Shown: positions 36,594 to 45,530, counted from the stretch's first letter. The stretch: 64,000 nt of DNA from Sphingobacteriaceae bacterium (GCA_024645045.1 JAHEGO010000002.1:1-64000), one strand, 5' to 3'. A program made the numbers and translations. Notes: generated by a model not told the origin, from the letters alone.

Positions 36594-37742
36594 TTATAAG
36601 TTACCTCTCAGTGCTTGTTCTCTTTCAATCGATTCGAACAATGCTTTGAAATTACCTTTACCAAAGGATGTTGCACCTTTTCTTTGAATAATTTCATAGA
36701 ATACAGTAGGTCGGTCTTCTACAGGTTTTGTAAAGATTTGAAGTAAGTATCCTTCTGGATCACGATCTACTAAGATGTTTAATTTTCTTAATGCTGCAAC
36801 ATCTTCATCAATTTTTCCAACACGCTCTAGTAAATCTTCATAATAAGATTCAGGAACGACTAAAAATTCAACACCTCTACTTCTCATATCTGCAACGGTT
36901 TCAAGAATATTGTCAGTAGCTACCGCAATGTGTTGTACACCTGCACCTTTGTAGAATTCAATGTATTCCTCAATTTGTGATTTCTTTTTTCCTTCTGCAG
37001 GTTCGTTGATTGGAAATTTAATATAGCCATTACCGTTCGAAACTACTTTAGACATCAACGCAGAATATTCAGTTGAAATATCTTTGTCGTCAAAGGTTAA
37101 TAAAATTTTGAAGCCCATTACATCTTCATAAAATTTAACCCATTTATTCATTTCACCCCAACCCACATTTCCTACACAATGGTCTACATATTTTAAGCCA
37201 ATTGGTTTTGAAATGGTGTCTTTGGGAGTTGCAATAAATCCTGGCATAAACACCCCTTTGTAGTTTTTTCTTTCTACAAAAGTATGAATGGTTTCGCCAT
37301 AAGTTTTAATAGATGCGGTGATGATTTCTCCGAATTCATCTTTCTGTGATGCAGGAGGGTATAGGCCTTCAGCACCTCTCTTCGTAGTTTCCTCGTATGA
37401 TTTTTTTGCATCATCTACCCATAGTGCTAAAACTTTTACGCCATCACCATGTAAATTTACATGAGCTGAAATTTCACTCTCAGGATCGAAAGAAGTGGTA
37501 AATACTAATACGATTTTATCTTGTTTAACAACATAAGAAGATTTTCCTCTGTGTCCTGTTTCTGGGCCTGCATAAGCAATGAGTTCAAAGCCAAATGCTG
37601 TTCTGTAAAAATAAGCTGCTTGTTTAGCATTGCCTACATAAAATTCAATATAATCTGTTCCTAATAAAGGTAAAAAATCTTTAGAAGGATCGTTATCCTT
37701 ATGTAACGCTGCGAGTTGATTCGCTTGGTCTAATATTTCCAT
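36594..37742 (-). CDS. hppD: 4-hydroxyphenylpyruvate dioxygenase
   Basis: A non-haem iron(II) enzyme converting 4-hydroxyphenylpyruvate to homogentisate, the second step of tyrosine breakdown, 382 aa. Two vicinal-oxygen-chelate domains are visible. The three iron ligands fall at H188 (KYVDHCVGN), H271 (GVQHIAVATDN) and E350 (VFYEIIQRKG). The C-terminal helix GNFKALFESIEREQALR that closes the active site is intact. It lies 21 bases after hmgA in a two-gene operon. Confidence 0.96.
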   Translation of the reverse strand: MEILDQANQLAALHKDNDPSKDFLPLLGTDYIEFYVGNAKQAAYFYRTAFGFELIAYAGPETGHRGKSSYVVKQDKIVLVFTTSFDPESEISAHVNLHGDGVKVLALWVDDAKKSYEETTKRGAEGLYPPASQKDEFGEIITASIKTYGETIHTFVERKNYKGVFMPGFIATPKDTISKPIGLKYVDHCVGNVGWGEMNKWVKFYEDVMGFKILLTFDDKDISTEYSALMSKVVSNGNGYIKFPINEPAEGKKKSQIEEYIEFYKGAGVQHIAVATDNILETVADMRSRGVEFLVVPESYYEDLLERVGKIDEDVAALRKLNILVDRDPEGYLLQIFTKPVEDRPTVFYEIIQRKGATSFGKGNFKALFESIEREQALRGNL

Positions 37743-37763
37743 ATTTTTATTTTTTATAATTAA

Positions 37764-38927
37764 TTATTCTTGGTTAACCCAACTTCTGTAGTAACCTTCA
37801 TCTTCAATGGCAATAGCATCTTCAGTTAACATTAACGGATTGAAAGGATCTACCATTACAGCTAATTCTTCTGTGGCATCTTTGCCTATGCTTTTTTCTA
37901 CGGTTCCTGGATGTGGGCCGTGTGGAATTCCTCCAGGGTGTAGTGTAATTTGTCCTTTCTCTACACTTTTTCGACTCATAAAATCACCATCTACATAATA
38001 CAACACTTCATCGGAGTCAACATTGCTATGGTTGTAAGGTGCAGGAATTGATTCCGGATGGTAATCATATTTTCTTGGCACAAAAGAGCAAACTACAAAA
38101 TTGTGTGCTTCAAACATTTGATGTACTGGAGGTGGTTGGTGAACCCTTCCAGTTATAGGTTCGAAATCGTGAATTGAAATTGCATATGGGAAATGGTAAC
38201 CATCCCAACCTACAAAATCAAAAGGATGAGTGCCATAAGTATATGGGTAAATCAAACCTTGTTTTTTGATCAATACTTTGAAGTCACCTTCCTCGTCATG
38301 TGTAATAAGGTTGCTAGGTAATTTTAAATCTCTTTCGCAGAATGGAGAATGTTCAAGTAGTTGTCCATGAGCATTTCTGTATCTTTTGGGTGTGCGAATA
38401 GGAGAAAAAGATTCTATGATAAAAAGGCGATTATTTTCGTCATTGAAATGAATTTGATAAATGGTTCCTCTTGGAATTACAATATAGTCGCCATATTCAA
38501 ATTTAATTTCACCAAATCCTGATTTTAAAACACCAGAACCTACATGTATGAAAATGATCTCATCAGCTTGTGAGTTCTTGTAAAAATAATCCGTCATTGA
38601 TTTTTTCGGAGCAGCTAAAGAAATATGCAAGTCATTATTGACTAATACGGGTTTTCTTGATGCTAAATAATCATCTTCCGGTTTTATTTTAAATCCAATT
38701 AAACTGGTGCATTTTAAATGTTTTGCTCTTGCAATTTTTGGTTCAACAGAATAGGGTTCGCCTAAGTGTTTAACCATAGTTGGCGGGTGGCAATGATATA
38801 CGAGTGAATATACGCTAGAAAAACCTTCGGTCGAAACCAATTCTTCTGCATAAAGTTTTCCGTTGGGCTTGCGAAAAACGATGTGTCGTTTTTTCGGAAT
38901 TTGCCCTAATTGATGATATATAGGCAT
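37764..38927 (-). CDS. hmgA: Homogentisate 1,2-dioxygenase
   Basis: Opens the homogentisate ring to maleylacetoacetate, 387 aa, cupin fold. Recognisable regions are FKVLIKKQGLIYPYTYGTHP with FDFVGWDGYHFPY, the EAHNFVVCSFVPRKYDYHPE region with the iron ligands, YVDGDFMSRKSVEKGQITLHPGGIPHGPHPG and the C-terminal end. It is somewhat shorter than the human and Pseudomonas enzymes (about 430-445 aa), as is usual for Bacteroidota members. It is the first gene of hmgA-hppD and faces the fumarylacetoacetase gene across a 275-base gap. Confidence 0.93.
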   Translation of the reverse strand: MPIYHQLGQIPKKRHIVFRKPNGKLYAEELVSTEGFSSVYSLVYHCHPPTMVKHLGEPYSVEPKIARAKHLKCTSLIGFKIKPEDDYLASRKPVLVNNDLHISLAAPKKSMTDYFYKNSQADEIIFIHVGSGVLKSGFGEIKFEYGDYIVIPRGTIYQIHFNDENNRLFIIESFSPIRTPKRYRNAHGQLLEHSPFCERDLKLPSNLITHDEEGDFKVLIKKQGLIYPYTYGTHPFDFVGWDGYHFPYAISIHDFEPITGRVHQPPPVHQMFEAHNFVVCSFVPRKYDYHPESIPAPYNHSNVDSDEVLYYVDGDFMSRKSVEKGQITLHPGGIPHGPHPGTVEKSIGKDATEELAVMVDPFNPLMLTEDAIAIEDEGYYRSWVNQE

Positions 38928-39012
38928 AAATATATAAGCTTATTTTGGGTTGAATTTAATAAAAAATGATGAATTTGAGATTTTTCTTTAGAAAGAATAC
39001 TGGGCGAAAACA

Positions 39013-39040
39013 ATTTTAGCAAGCAATGCTTTTCTAAAAT
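39013..39040. promoter_or_regulatory. Nested inverted repeat in the hmgA-fah intergenic region
   Basis: ATTTTAG and CTAAAAT form 7-bp arms around an inner AGCA-A-TGCT repeat. It lies in the 275-base gap between divergent genes, about 85 bases upstream of hmgA. A candidate regulator site or hairpin; no protein can be assigned. Apart from this and the fah promoter palindrome, I see nothing else in the gap. Confidence 0.3.
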
Positions 39041-39170
39041 TATTTTCAATCTGTTTGATTTTTTTGGTTTTAGCGTATAGCCTCATCATTTTACTCTAGA
39101 TTATACGAAGATAAACATTCCATGCTCATTTTAAAAAATTCCCTTTTATACAGCTAAATCACGCTTTTTT

Positions 39171-39197
39171 TATAGATTTGAATATAATTAATCTATA
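39171..39197. promoter_or_regulatory. Palindrome overlapping the fumarylacetoacetase promoter
   Basis: TATAGATT (39171-39178) and AATCTATA (39190-39197) are perfect 8-bp inverted arms with an 11-base spacer. The left arm overlaps the -7 box TAGATTTG (39173-39180), and the predicted transcription start falls inside the spacer. This is where a repressor operator would sit. Confidence 0.4.
39173..39180 (+). promoter_or_regulatory. -7 box TAGATTTG of the fumarylacetoacetase operon
   Basis: Exact TAnnTTTG match, 22 bases before the ATG at 39203. No clear -33 TTTG is seen, so an activator or a weak promoter is possible. Confidence 0.5.
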
Positions 39198-39202
39198 CAA
39201 CT

Positions 39203-40201
39203 ATGAAACTAGTTTCCTATCAAACAGAAGGCGCAGAACAGTTGGGTGTTTTTGCAAAAGGTCATATATATAATTTACATTCATGTGATAAATTAATTCC
39301 GCATACGATGAGTGAATTTTTAGCTGGCGGAGTGGAATTAATGGATAGAGCAAAATCAATTAGCGCAAAAATATTGTCAGGTGAATTGGATGCGAAGGAA
39401 GAAGTGTTTTTCGAATTATTGGCACCGGTTCCTCATCCAACATCTTGTAGAGATGGTTATGCTTTTCGTCAGCATGTTGCTGCAGCACGCAGAAACAGAG
39501 GGGTTGCAATGATTCCAGAATTTGATCAATATCCAATTTTTTATTTTACCAATCACAATGCAATTCAAGGGCCTGGCGAAATTGTTTGCATGCCTGATCA
39601 TTTTCAGAAATTAGATTTTGAATTAGAAATTGCAATTGTTATTGGTAAAAAAGGTAGAAATGTTTTAGCAAAAGATGCCGATGAATATATCGCAGGATTC
39701 ATGATTATGAATGACATGAGTGCAAGAACCTTACAAATGGAAGAGATGTTATTAAACTTAGGTCCAGCAAAAGGAAAAGATTTTTCTACTGTAATTGGTC
39801 CATGGTTAGTAACACCAGATGAATTGGCTGAATACCTTGTTCCTGCTAAGCCTGGGCACGAAGGCAATAACTATAACTTAACAATGAAATGTTGGGTAAA
39901 TGGCCAAGAAGTTTCGCAAGGAAATGTGTCGGATATGGATTGGACCTTTGCCGAAATTATTGAAAGGTGTGCTTATGGTGTTGATATCCTACCTGGCGAT
40001 GTAATTGGTTCTGGAACAGTAGGAACAGGTTGTTTCTTAGAATTAAATGGCACAAAATTATTGAATGATCCAAATGCTAAAACCCAGTGGTTACAAGATG
40101 GAGATGTTGTGGAAATGGAAATTACTGGCTTAGGAATATTAAGTAATACCATCAGAAAAGCAGATTCAGATTTCTCTATTTTAAAATTGAAAAAACAATA
40201 A
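39203..40201 (+). CDS. fahA: Fumarylacetoacetate hydrolase family protein (probable fumarylacetoacetase)
   Basis: Expected to split fumarylacetoacetate into fumarate and acetoacetate, the last step of homogentisate breakdown, 332 aa. The FAH fold is shown by CRDGYAFRQHVAAARRNRG, the metal-binding KLDFELEIAIVIGKKGRNV, MIMNDMSARTLQMEEM and the GDVIGSGTVGTGCFLELNG loop. FAH-family enzymes also act on other acylpyruvates, so the assignment rests on the neighbouring hmgA and hppD genes. It is followed after one base by a flavin reductase gene. Confidence 0.88.
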   Translation: MKLVSYQTEGAEQLGVFAKGHIYNLHSCDKLIPHTMSEFLAGGVELMDRAKSISAKILSGELDAKEEVFFELLAPVPHPTSCRDGYAFRQHVAAARRNRGVAMIPEFDQYPIFYFTNHNAIQGPGEIVCMPDHFQKLDFELEIAIVIGKKGRNVLAKDADEYIAGFMIMNDMSARTLQMEEMLLNLGPAKGKDFSTVIGPWLVTPDELAEYLVPAKPGHEGNNYNLTMKCWVNGQEVSQGNVSDMDWTFAEIIERCAYGVDILPGDVIGSGTVGTGCFLELNGTKLLNDPNAKTQWLQDGDVVEMEITGLGILSNTIRKADSDFSILKLKKQ

Positions 40202-40202
40202 T

Positions 40203-41057
40203 ATGATATCGCACTTACTAGCAGATTTAAGTCCTACGCAAACACAAATGATCTTGCAAAGTGCTATTGCACCTAGGCCAATTGCATTTGTTAGTACGAT
40301 TGATGAAAACGGCGCCATTAATTTGAGTCCATTTTCTTTTTTCAATATGTTTAGTGCAAATCCACCAATTGCGATATTTTCACCTGCAAAAAGAGTGCGA
40401 GATAACTCATCCAAACATACACTCGAAAATGTTTTACAAGTAAAAGAGTGTGTAATTAATATGGTGAGTTATGAGATGGTACAACAAATGTCTTTAGCAA
40501 GCACTGATTACCCTAAAGGAGTAGACGAGTTTGTAAAGGCTGGTTTTACTGCTTTGACATCTGATTTAGTAAAGCCGCCAAGAGTAAAAGAATCGCCAGT
40601 TCAAATGGAGTGCATAGTTAAAGAAGTAATTGCTTTGGGTGATGCGCCAGGTGCAGGCAATTTGGTAATTGCTGAAATAATTAAAATCCACATCGCAGAA
40701 AACATATTAGATGCGGAAGGGAAAATAGATCCATTTAAAATTAATCAAGTTGCAAGACTTGGTGGTGATTGGTATGCAAGAATTACCCAAGATAGTTTAT
40801 TTAAAGTCGCAAAGCCTTTAACAACAATGGGTATAGGAGTAGACCAAATTCCATACGAATTCAGGAACTCTACAATTTTATCAGGAAACCATTTAGGAAA
40901 ATTAGGAAACGTAGAACAAGTACCAGTAATTTCCGATACGGAGATCAACGAATTTAAAATTGATGACAAAAAAATACTGCATCAAAAAATTGCTGCATTG
41001 CTTGACGATGATGATGTATTAACTGCTTGGAAAATAATTATTGCAAATAAAAATTAA
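40203..41057 (+). CDS. Flavin reductase family protein
   Basis: A 284-residue FMN-binding split-barrel protein. The N-terminal region QSAIAPRPIAFVSTIDENGA with NLSPFSFFNMFSANPP is the classic flavin-binding signature, followed by ECVINMVSYEMVQQM. Such proteins reduce flavin for a monooxygenase or bind flavin themselves. No partner monooxygenase is adjacent. It starts one base after the fumarylacetoacetase stop, so it belongs to the same operon; its role in tyrosine breakdown is not established. The stop overlaps the convergent SDR stop by four bases. Confidence 0.88.
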   Translation: MISHLLADLSPTQTQMILQSAIAPRPIAFVSTIDENGAINLSPFSFFNMFSANPPIAIFSPAKRVRDNSSKHTLENVLQVKECVINMVSYEMVQQMSLASTDYPKGVDEFVKAGFTALTSDLVKPPRVKESPVQMECIVKEVIALGDAPGAGNLVIAEIIKIHIAENILDAEGKIDPFKINQVARLGGDWYARITQDSLFKVAKPLTTMGIGVDQIPYEFRNSTILSGNHLGKLGNVEQVPVISDTEINEFKIDDKKILHQKIAALLDDDDVLTAWKIIIANKN

Positions 41058-41764
41058 GGAGTTGTTAAAGCAACTGGAATGATTTTCCCATTCATTACTT
41101 TTCCTGAGTGTAATGCAAAATCAGCAATAAATTTCCCCATTTCAAAAGCCATGGTTCCTGCGCTAATTCCCGGCATAGATTGTTCTAACATATCGGTTTG
41201 AACAGAACCTAAAGCTAAGGCATTTACATGAATACTGTGTTCTTTTAATTCAATAGCTAGACATTCAGTTAGGCTGTGCAATGCAGATTTACTAGCAGCA
41301 TAGGCACTTAGGCCTGAGAATTTTTCACTCCCTTGAAACCCGCTCATGCTTCCAACGTTAACAATATGGGCATCATTTTCCATAATTGGGACAATGGTTT
41401 GAATCATTTTTACATGACCCAAAACATTGCTTTCAAACATGCTGTAAAAATCTTCTGCGCTATGTTCTAAAAATGGCTTGTTGATTAGTGTTCCTGCGTT
41501 GTTGATGAGGATATTTATTTTTCCAACTTTCTGAGCTAAGAAAGGAATCAAGCCTTGCTCGTAATCACCACTAACAATGTCAAATTGTACAGGTAAAATT
41601 TGACAATCTGGGTTGAGTTGTTTTCCAATGGTATGTAATCTTTTTAGATTTTCTAAAGACCTTCCAATTGCAACAATAAAATTATTTTCATCTTTTGATA
41701 ATTCGAGAGCTGTCTCAAAGCCAATGCCATTGCTAGCTCCTGTAATGATGATATTTTTTTTCAT
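41054..41764 (-). CDS. Short-chain dehydrogenase/reductase
   Basis: A 236-residue classical SDR, NAD(P)-dependent. The cofactor loop is TGASNGIG (residues 8-15), with NNAG in LINNAGTL, and the catalytic serine-tyrosine-lysine lies in NVGSMSGFQG...SAYAASKSAL. The substrate cannot be read from the sequence. It lies 12 bases after paaE on the same strand, so it is probably co-transcribed with it; a role in the phenylacetate pathway or removal of its by-products is possible. Confidence 0.9.
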   Translation of the reverse strand: MKKNIIITGASNGIGFETALELSKDENNFIVAIGRSLENLKRLHTIGKQLNPDCQILPVQFDIVSGDYEQGLIPFLAQKVGKINILINNAGTLINKPFLEHSAEDFYSMFESNVLGHVKMIQTIVPIMENDAHIVNVGSMSGFQGSEKFSGLSAYAASKSALHSLTECLAIELKEHSIHVNALALGSVQTDMLEQSMPGISAGTMAFEMGKFIADFALHSGKVMNGKIIPVALTTP

Positions 41765-41776
41765 TGTTATATTTAC

Positions 41777-42850
41777 TTATACATCGTAATCAACAATTAC
41801 TTTTTCAGTAATTGGATGTGCTTGACATGTTAAAATATATCCTTCTGCTACTTCGTCTTCTGTTAATGCAAAATTGGCATCCATTTTTACTTTTCCTTCT
41901 AACACTTTTGCGCGACAAGTACAACATACAGCGCCTTTGCATGCAAATGGAACATCTAAATCGGCATCTATGGCTGCGTCTAGAATGCTTTCTCCAGTTG
42001 TATCTAAGGTAATCGTTGTCTCATTTCCATCTAATAAAATAGTAACCTGAGCGCTTACATTTTCAGAAGACACATTGTTTGCAATTGCTTGTTCAACCGC
42101 TTCTATGCTCGCATTAAAGTATTCTAAATGTATTTGTGGTTTAGGAATTTCAAGAGATATTAAAGTGTCTTCAACATTTTTCATCATTGGTCCAGGACCA
42201 CAAATGAAAAATTCATTTGCTTCATTTAATCCAATGTAGTTTTCAATTAAAGCAGCTACTTTTTCTTTAGTCATAATGCCTTGAAGCAAAGCAGGCGTAT
42301 TGTTTGCCGCTTGATCTAAAATATGGTAGATGGTTAAGTTACTATGTGAATTTGCTAATTCTGCTAATTCGTTATGGAAAATAATTGCAGACTCATTTTG
42401 ATTCGCATAAAATAATTTAAGCTTACTTTTTGGTTCTTGTTTTAATACAGTTTTGATAATGGAAAGCATTGGTGTAATTCCGCTACCGCCGGCAAACAAA
42501 ACAAAATTTCTTTCATTTTCTGCAGCTAAAGGACAGTGAAAAGTACCCATTGGAGTCATCACTTCCATTTGATCTCCAATTTTTACTTGTTCATTTAAAT
42601 AGGTTGAACCTTTACCTTGAAACACTTTTTTGGCTGCAATTCTCAGTTCATTATCAGCAACTGGGCTACTGCATAATGAATAAGAACGTCTAATTTCCTC
42701 GCCATTAACTGTTAATTTCAAGGTAACATATTGACCTTGAATATACTGATAGTCTGCTTGTAAAGCAGCTGGAACTTGAAATGATATACTAACACAATCT
42801 GCCGTTTCTTGACGGATATCATTGATTGTTAATTGATGAAATTTTGCCAT
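41777..42850 (-). CDS. paaE: Phenylacetyl-CoA epoxidase reductase subunit PaaE
   Basis: Supplies electrons from NADPH to the PaaABC epoxidase, 357 aa. The ferredoxin-reductase-like N-terminal half binds FAD and NADPH (RRSYSLCSSP, GGSGITPMLSII, CGPGPMM). The C-terminal [2Fe-2S] domain has FACKGAVCCTCRAKVLEG (C-x4-C-x2-C) and the distal cysteine in LTCQAHP. I chose the ATG at 42850, where the conserved MAKFHQLTI begins; the frame is open for 16 more codons upstream. Unlike most known operons, where paaE follows paaD, here it is divergent from paaA. Confidence 0.94.
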   Translation of the reverse strand: MAKFHQLTINDIRQETADCVSISFQVPAALQADYQYIQGQYVTLKLTVNGEEIRRSYSLCSSPVADNELRIAAKKVFQGKGSTYLNEQVKIGDQMEVMTPMGTFHCPLAAENERNFVLFAGGSGITPMLSIIKTVLKQEPKSKLKLFYANQNESAIIFHNELAELANSHSNLTIYHILDQAANNTPALLQGIMTKEKVAALIENYIGLNEANEFFICGPGPMMKNVEDTLISLEIPKPQIHLEYFNASIEAVEQAIANNVSSENVSAQVTILLDGNETTITLDTTGESILDAAIDADLDVPFACKGAVCCTCRAKVLEGKVKMDANFALTEDEVAEGYILTCQAHPITEKVIVDYDV

Positions 42851-42868
42851 TTGGATTAATTTGCCGCT

Positions 42869-42876
42869 AAAATATA
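42869..42876 (-). promoter_or_regulatory. Weak -7 box TATATTTT of paaE
   Basis: One base from TAnnTTTG on the minus strand, 18 bases before the paaE ATG. The palindrome at 42888-42901 lies about where the -33 element would be. Confidence 0.3.
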
Positions 42877-42887
42877 AATAAGATCCC

Positions 42888-42901
42888 TTATTGAACAATA
42901 A
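42888..42901. promoter_or_regulatory. Palindrome TTATTGAACAATAA between paaE and paaA
   Basis: A 14-base site with perfect 6-bp arms, placed 37 bases upstream of paaE and 87 bases upstream of paaA. It is in a good position to be an operator for paaE. The regulator is unknown; the Crp/Fnr-family protein at 51880 is one candidate. Confidence 0.35.
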
Positions 42902-42961
42902 TTCGCCTTTTTTGTTTAGCTATAGGTGGTCAAAATGATGCTTTGATTACCCAAAAAATGT

Positions 42962-42969
42962 TAAATTTG
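42962..42969 (+). promoter_or_regulatory. -7 box TAAATTTG of the paaA operon
   Basis: Exact TAnnTTTG match, 19 bases before the paaA ATG. A TTTG at 42942-42945 could be the -33 element, with a slightly short spacer of 16 bases. Confidence 0.55.
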
Positions 42970-42988
42970 TATAGTAATAATAGATTCT

Positions 42989-43942
42989 ATGAATAGCTTA
43001 AAATTAGATGAAAATCAATTAATTGAAAATTTCGAAGCAAAGCTTGCTAAGAATGAAATGATTGAACCTAAAGATTGGATGCCTGAACAATATCGAAAGC
43101 ATTTAATTCGTCAAATATCACAACATGCACATTCTGAAATTATAGGAATGCAACCCGAAGGGAATTGGATTACCCGTGCGCCAAGTATGCGAAGAAAAAT
43201 GGTACTACTTGCTAAAGTACAGGATGAAGCAGGACATGGTTTGTATTTGTATTCTGCAGCAGAATCAATGGGAATTAGCAGAGAAGAAATGCTATATCAA
43301 TTGCACACGGGTGCTGCTAAATACTCAAGTATTTTTAATTACCCAACATTAACATGGGCGGACATGGGTGCCATTGGGTGGCTAGTAGATGGTGCTGCAA
43401 TTATGAATCAAGTAATGTTGCAACGTACTTCATACGGTCCTTATTCACGAGCAATGGTTCGTATCTGTAAAGAAGAAAGTTTTCATCAAAGACAGGGTTA
43501 TGAAATCATGACTGTTCTTGCTGCTGGCACACCAGCACAAAAGGAAATGGCGCAAGATGCTTTGAATAGATGGTGGTGGCCTTCATTAATGATGTTTGGT
43601 CCGCGTGATGAAGAATCTCCGAATTCAGCACAAGCAATCAAGTGGAAAATCAAAAGAGAAACCAATGATCAATTACGTCAGCGATTTGTAAATCAAACAG
43701 TACCGCAAGTTGAAAAAATCGGATTAATAGTTCCTGATAAAGACATTAAATGGAATGACGCTAAAAACGGTTATGATTTTGGTGAAATAAATTGGGATGA
43801 ATTTTGGACTGTAGTGAAAGGCAATGGCCCTTGTAACAAAACAAGGATTGCTGCAAAAATAAAATCACATGAAGAAGGTGCATGGGTACGCGAAGCTGCA
43901 AATGCTCATGCTGCCAAAATTAATAAAAATAAAGCCGCATAA
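42989..43942 (+). CDS. paaA: Phenylacetyl-CoA 1,2-epoxidase catalytic subunit PaaA
   Basis: The di-iron oxygenase subunit that epoxidises the ring of phenylacetyl-CoA, 317 aa. The ferritin-like iron ligands are visible in the helix motifs [19 protein letters not shown] (E-x2-H) and [15 protein letters not shown] (E-x2-H), with [13 protein letters not shown] near the N-terminus. The [13 protein letters not shown] segment is strongly conserved in PaaA. First gene of a ten-gene plus-strand operon running to paaZ. Confidence 0.97.
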   Translation: MNSLKLDENQLIENFEAKLAKNEMIEPKDWMPEQYRKHLIRQISQHAHSEIIGMQPEGNWITRAPSMRRKMVLLAKVQDEAGHGLYLYSAAESMGISREEMLYQLHTGAAKYSSIFNYPTLTWADMGAIGWLVDGAAIMNQVMLQRTSYGPYSRAMVRICKEESFHQRQGYEIMTVLAAGTPAQKEMAQDALNRWWWPSLMMFGPRDEESPNSAQAIKWKIKRETNDQLRQRFVNQTVPQVEKIGLIVPDKDIKWNDAKNGYDFGEINWDEFWTVVKGNGPCNKTRIAAKIKSHEEGAWVREAANAHAAKINKNKAA

Positions 43943-43945
43943 ATT

Positions 43946-44233
43946 ATGAACGATTCACAAGGAATTTTATGGGAAGTGTTTATTCAAAGTAAACCAGGCC
44001 AACCACACAAGCATGCAGGCTCTGTGCATGCACACGATAACGAAATGGCATTGCAAAATGCACGCGATTTATATTGCAGAAGAAATGAAGGCACAAACCT
44101 TTGGGTAGTACCAGCTTCAGCAATTGTAGCGTCTTCACCAGAAGATATAGGTCCATTTTTTGAACCATCAAACGATAAAGTTTATCGTCATCCAACTTTT
44201 TATACTGTGCCAGAAGGCATCACTCACATGTAA
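43946..44233 (+). CDS. paaB: Phenylacetyl-CoA epoxidase subunit PaaB
   Basis: A small subunit that bridges PaaAC heterodimers, 95 aa, normal length. It has the typical WEVFIQSKPGQPHKHAGSVH start and ALQNARDLYCRRNEGTNLWV core. It lies three bases after paaA. Confidence 0.96.
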   Translation: MNDSQGILWEVFIQSKPGQPHKHAGSVHAHDNEMALQNARDLYCRRNEGTNLWVVPASAIVASSPEDIGPFFEPSNDKVYRHPTFYTVPEGITHM

Positions 44234-44238
44234 TTTTT

Positions 44239-44997
44239 ATGAGCCAAAACAATTCATTGTTTAATTATATTTTAAAGATTGCCGATAACCAATTAATTCT
44301 GGGTCATCGATTATCTGAACAAAGCAGTAAGGGGCCTTTTTTAGAAGAAGATATTGCATGTTCAAATATTGCGTTGGACTTAATAGGTGCTGCAAATTCA
44401 TTGTACATTTATGCTGCGTCTATTCAAGGTGAAAATAAAACAGAAGATGATTTAGTTTTTCTTCGTTCAGAAAGAGATTATAAAAACGTATTATTAGTTG
44501 AACAACCAAATACTGATTTTGCATTCCTAATGTTGAGACAGTTTTTGTTCGACACTTATGATTTTTATTTTCAACAAGCTTTACTCAACAGTAAAGATGA
44601 AACACTTGCTGCCATTGCTGCTAAAACTTTAAAAGAATCAACTTATCATTTAAGACACTCAGGTAATTGGATGATTCGATTAGGTGATGGAACAACCGAG
44701 AGTGCCATGCGTTTAAAAAATGCCATGAATCAATTATGGTGTTTTATCGATGAATTATTTGAGCAAGATGAAACGGAGATAGCATTAGTAGCACAAGGAA
44801 TTGCTGTTGATTCGAATGCGATCAAAGCACAGTTCGATAACCATGTAGCGAGTATAATGCAAAACGCAGGCATGGATATTCCAACGAATATTTTTATGCA
44901 AAAAGGAGGGAAGCAAGGCGTACATACAGAACATTTAGGTTTTTTATTAGCTGAAATGCAATATGTACATCGTTCTTTTCCAGGTGTGAAATGGTAA
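44239..44997 (+). CDS. paaC: Phenylacetyl-CoA epoxidase structural subunit PaaC
   Basis: The non-catalytic ferritin-like partner of PaaA, 252 aa. Family motifs include DNQLILGHRLSEQSSKGPFL with EEDIACSNIALDLIG, QPNTDFAFLMLRQFLFDTYD and KESTYHLRHSGNWMIRLGDG. It ends with the conserved EHLGFLLAEMQYVHRSFPGV. The start is five bases after paaB. Confidence 0.96.
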   Translation: MSQNNSLFNYILKIADNQLILGHRLSEQSSKGPFLEEDIACSNIALDLIGAANSLYIYAASIQGENKTEDDLVFLRSERDYKNVLLVEQPNTDFAFLMLRQFLFDTYDFYFQQALLNSKDETLAAIAAKTLKESTYHLRHSGNWMIRLGDGTTESAMRLKNAMNQLWCFIDELFEQDETEIALVAQGIAVDSNAIKAQFDNHVASIMQNAGMDIPTNIFMQKGGKQGVHTEHLGFLLAEMQYVHRSFPGVKW

Positions 44998-45023
44998 AAA
45001 TCAAAAATAAAAGAGCGAAATAA

Positions 45024-45530
45024 ATGAATCAAATTAATTCAAATGAAGTCTCTTTTATTTGGGATATACTCAACGAAATTCCAGATCCAGAAATTCCAGT
45101 CATTAGTTTAGTGGAGTTAGGTGTGGTTAGAAATATTTTATGGGATAATGAAGTTTTGCAAATCACTATTACACCTACCTATTCTGGCTGCCCTGCAATG
45201 CGTGTGATGGAAATGGATATTGATCAACGTTTGCGAAAAGAAGGCTTTGATAATTTCAAAATTATCATGCAATACCATCCTTCTTGGACAACAGATTGGA
45301 TGACTCAAGAAACTAAATTAAAATTAAAAGAATATGGCATCGCACCTCCACAGTTGCATACAAAGCAACGCGTTGGTGCATTGTTAACTGAGGGACCAAT
45401 GAATGTTGCATGTCCTCAATGCAATAGCGAAAACACAAAACTAATCAGCGAATTTGGATCTACAGCATGTAAGTCATTGATGAAATGCAATGATTGCTTA
45501 GAAACATTCGATTATTTTAAATGTATTTAA
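45024..45530 (+). CDS. paaD: Phenylacetate degradation protein PaaD (MIP18/DUF59 family)
   Basis: 168 aa, needed for epoxidase activity and thought to help mature its metal centres. The N-terminal MIP18-like domain has EIPDPEIPVISLVELGVVRN and TPTYSGCPAMRVMEMDI. The C-terminal zinc-ribbon-like region has cysteine pairs CPQCNSENT and CNDCLETFDYFKC with one cysteine between. Its stop overlaps the paaG start as TAATG, so translation is coupled. Confidence 0.95.
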   Translation: MNQINSNEVSFIWDILNEIPDPEIPVISLVELGVVRNILWDNEVLQITITPTYSGCPAMRVMEMDIDQRLRKEGFDNFKIIMQYHPSWTTDWMTQETKLKLKEYGIAPPQLHTKQRVGALLTEGPMNVACPQCNSENTKLISEFGSTACKSLMKCNDCLETFDYFKCI

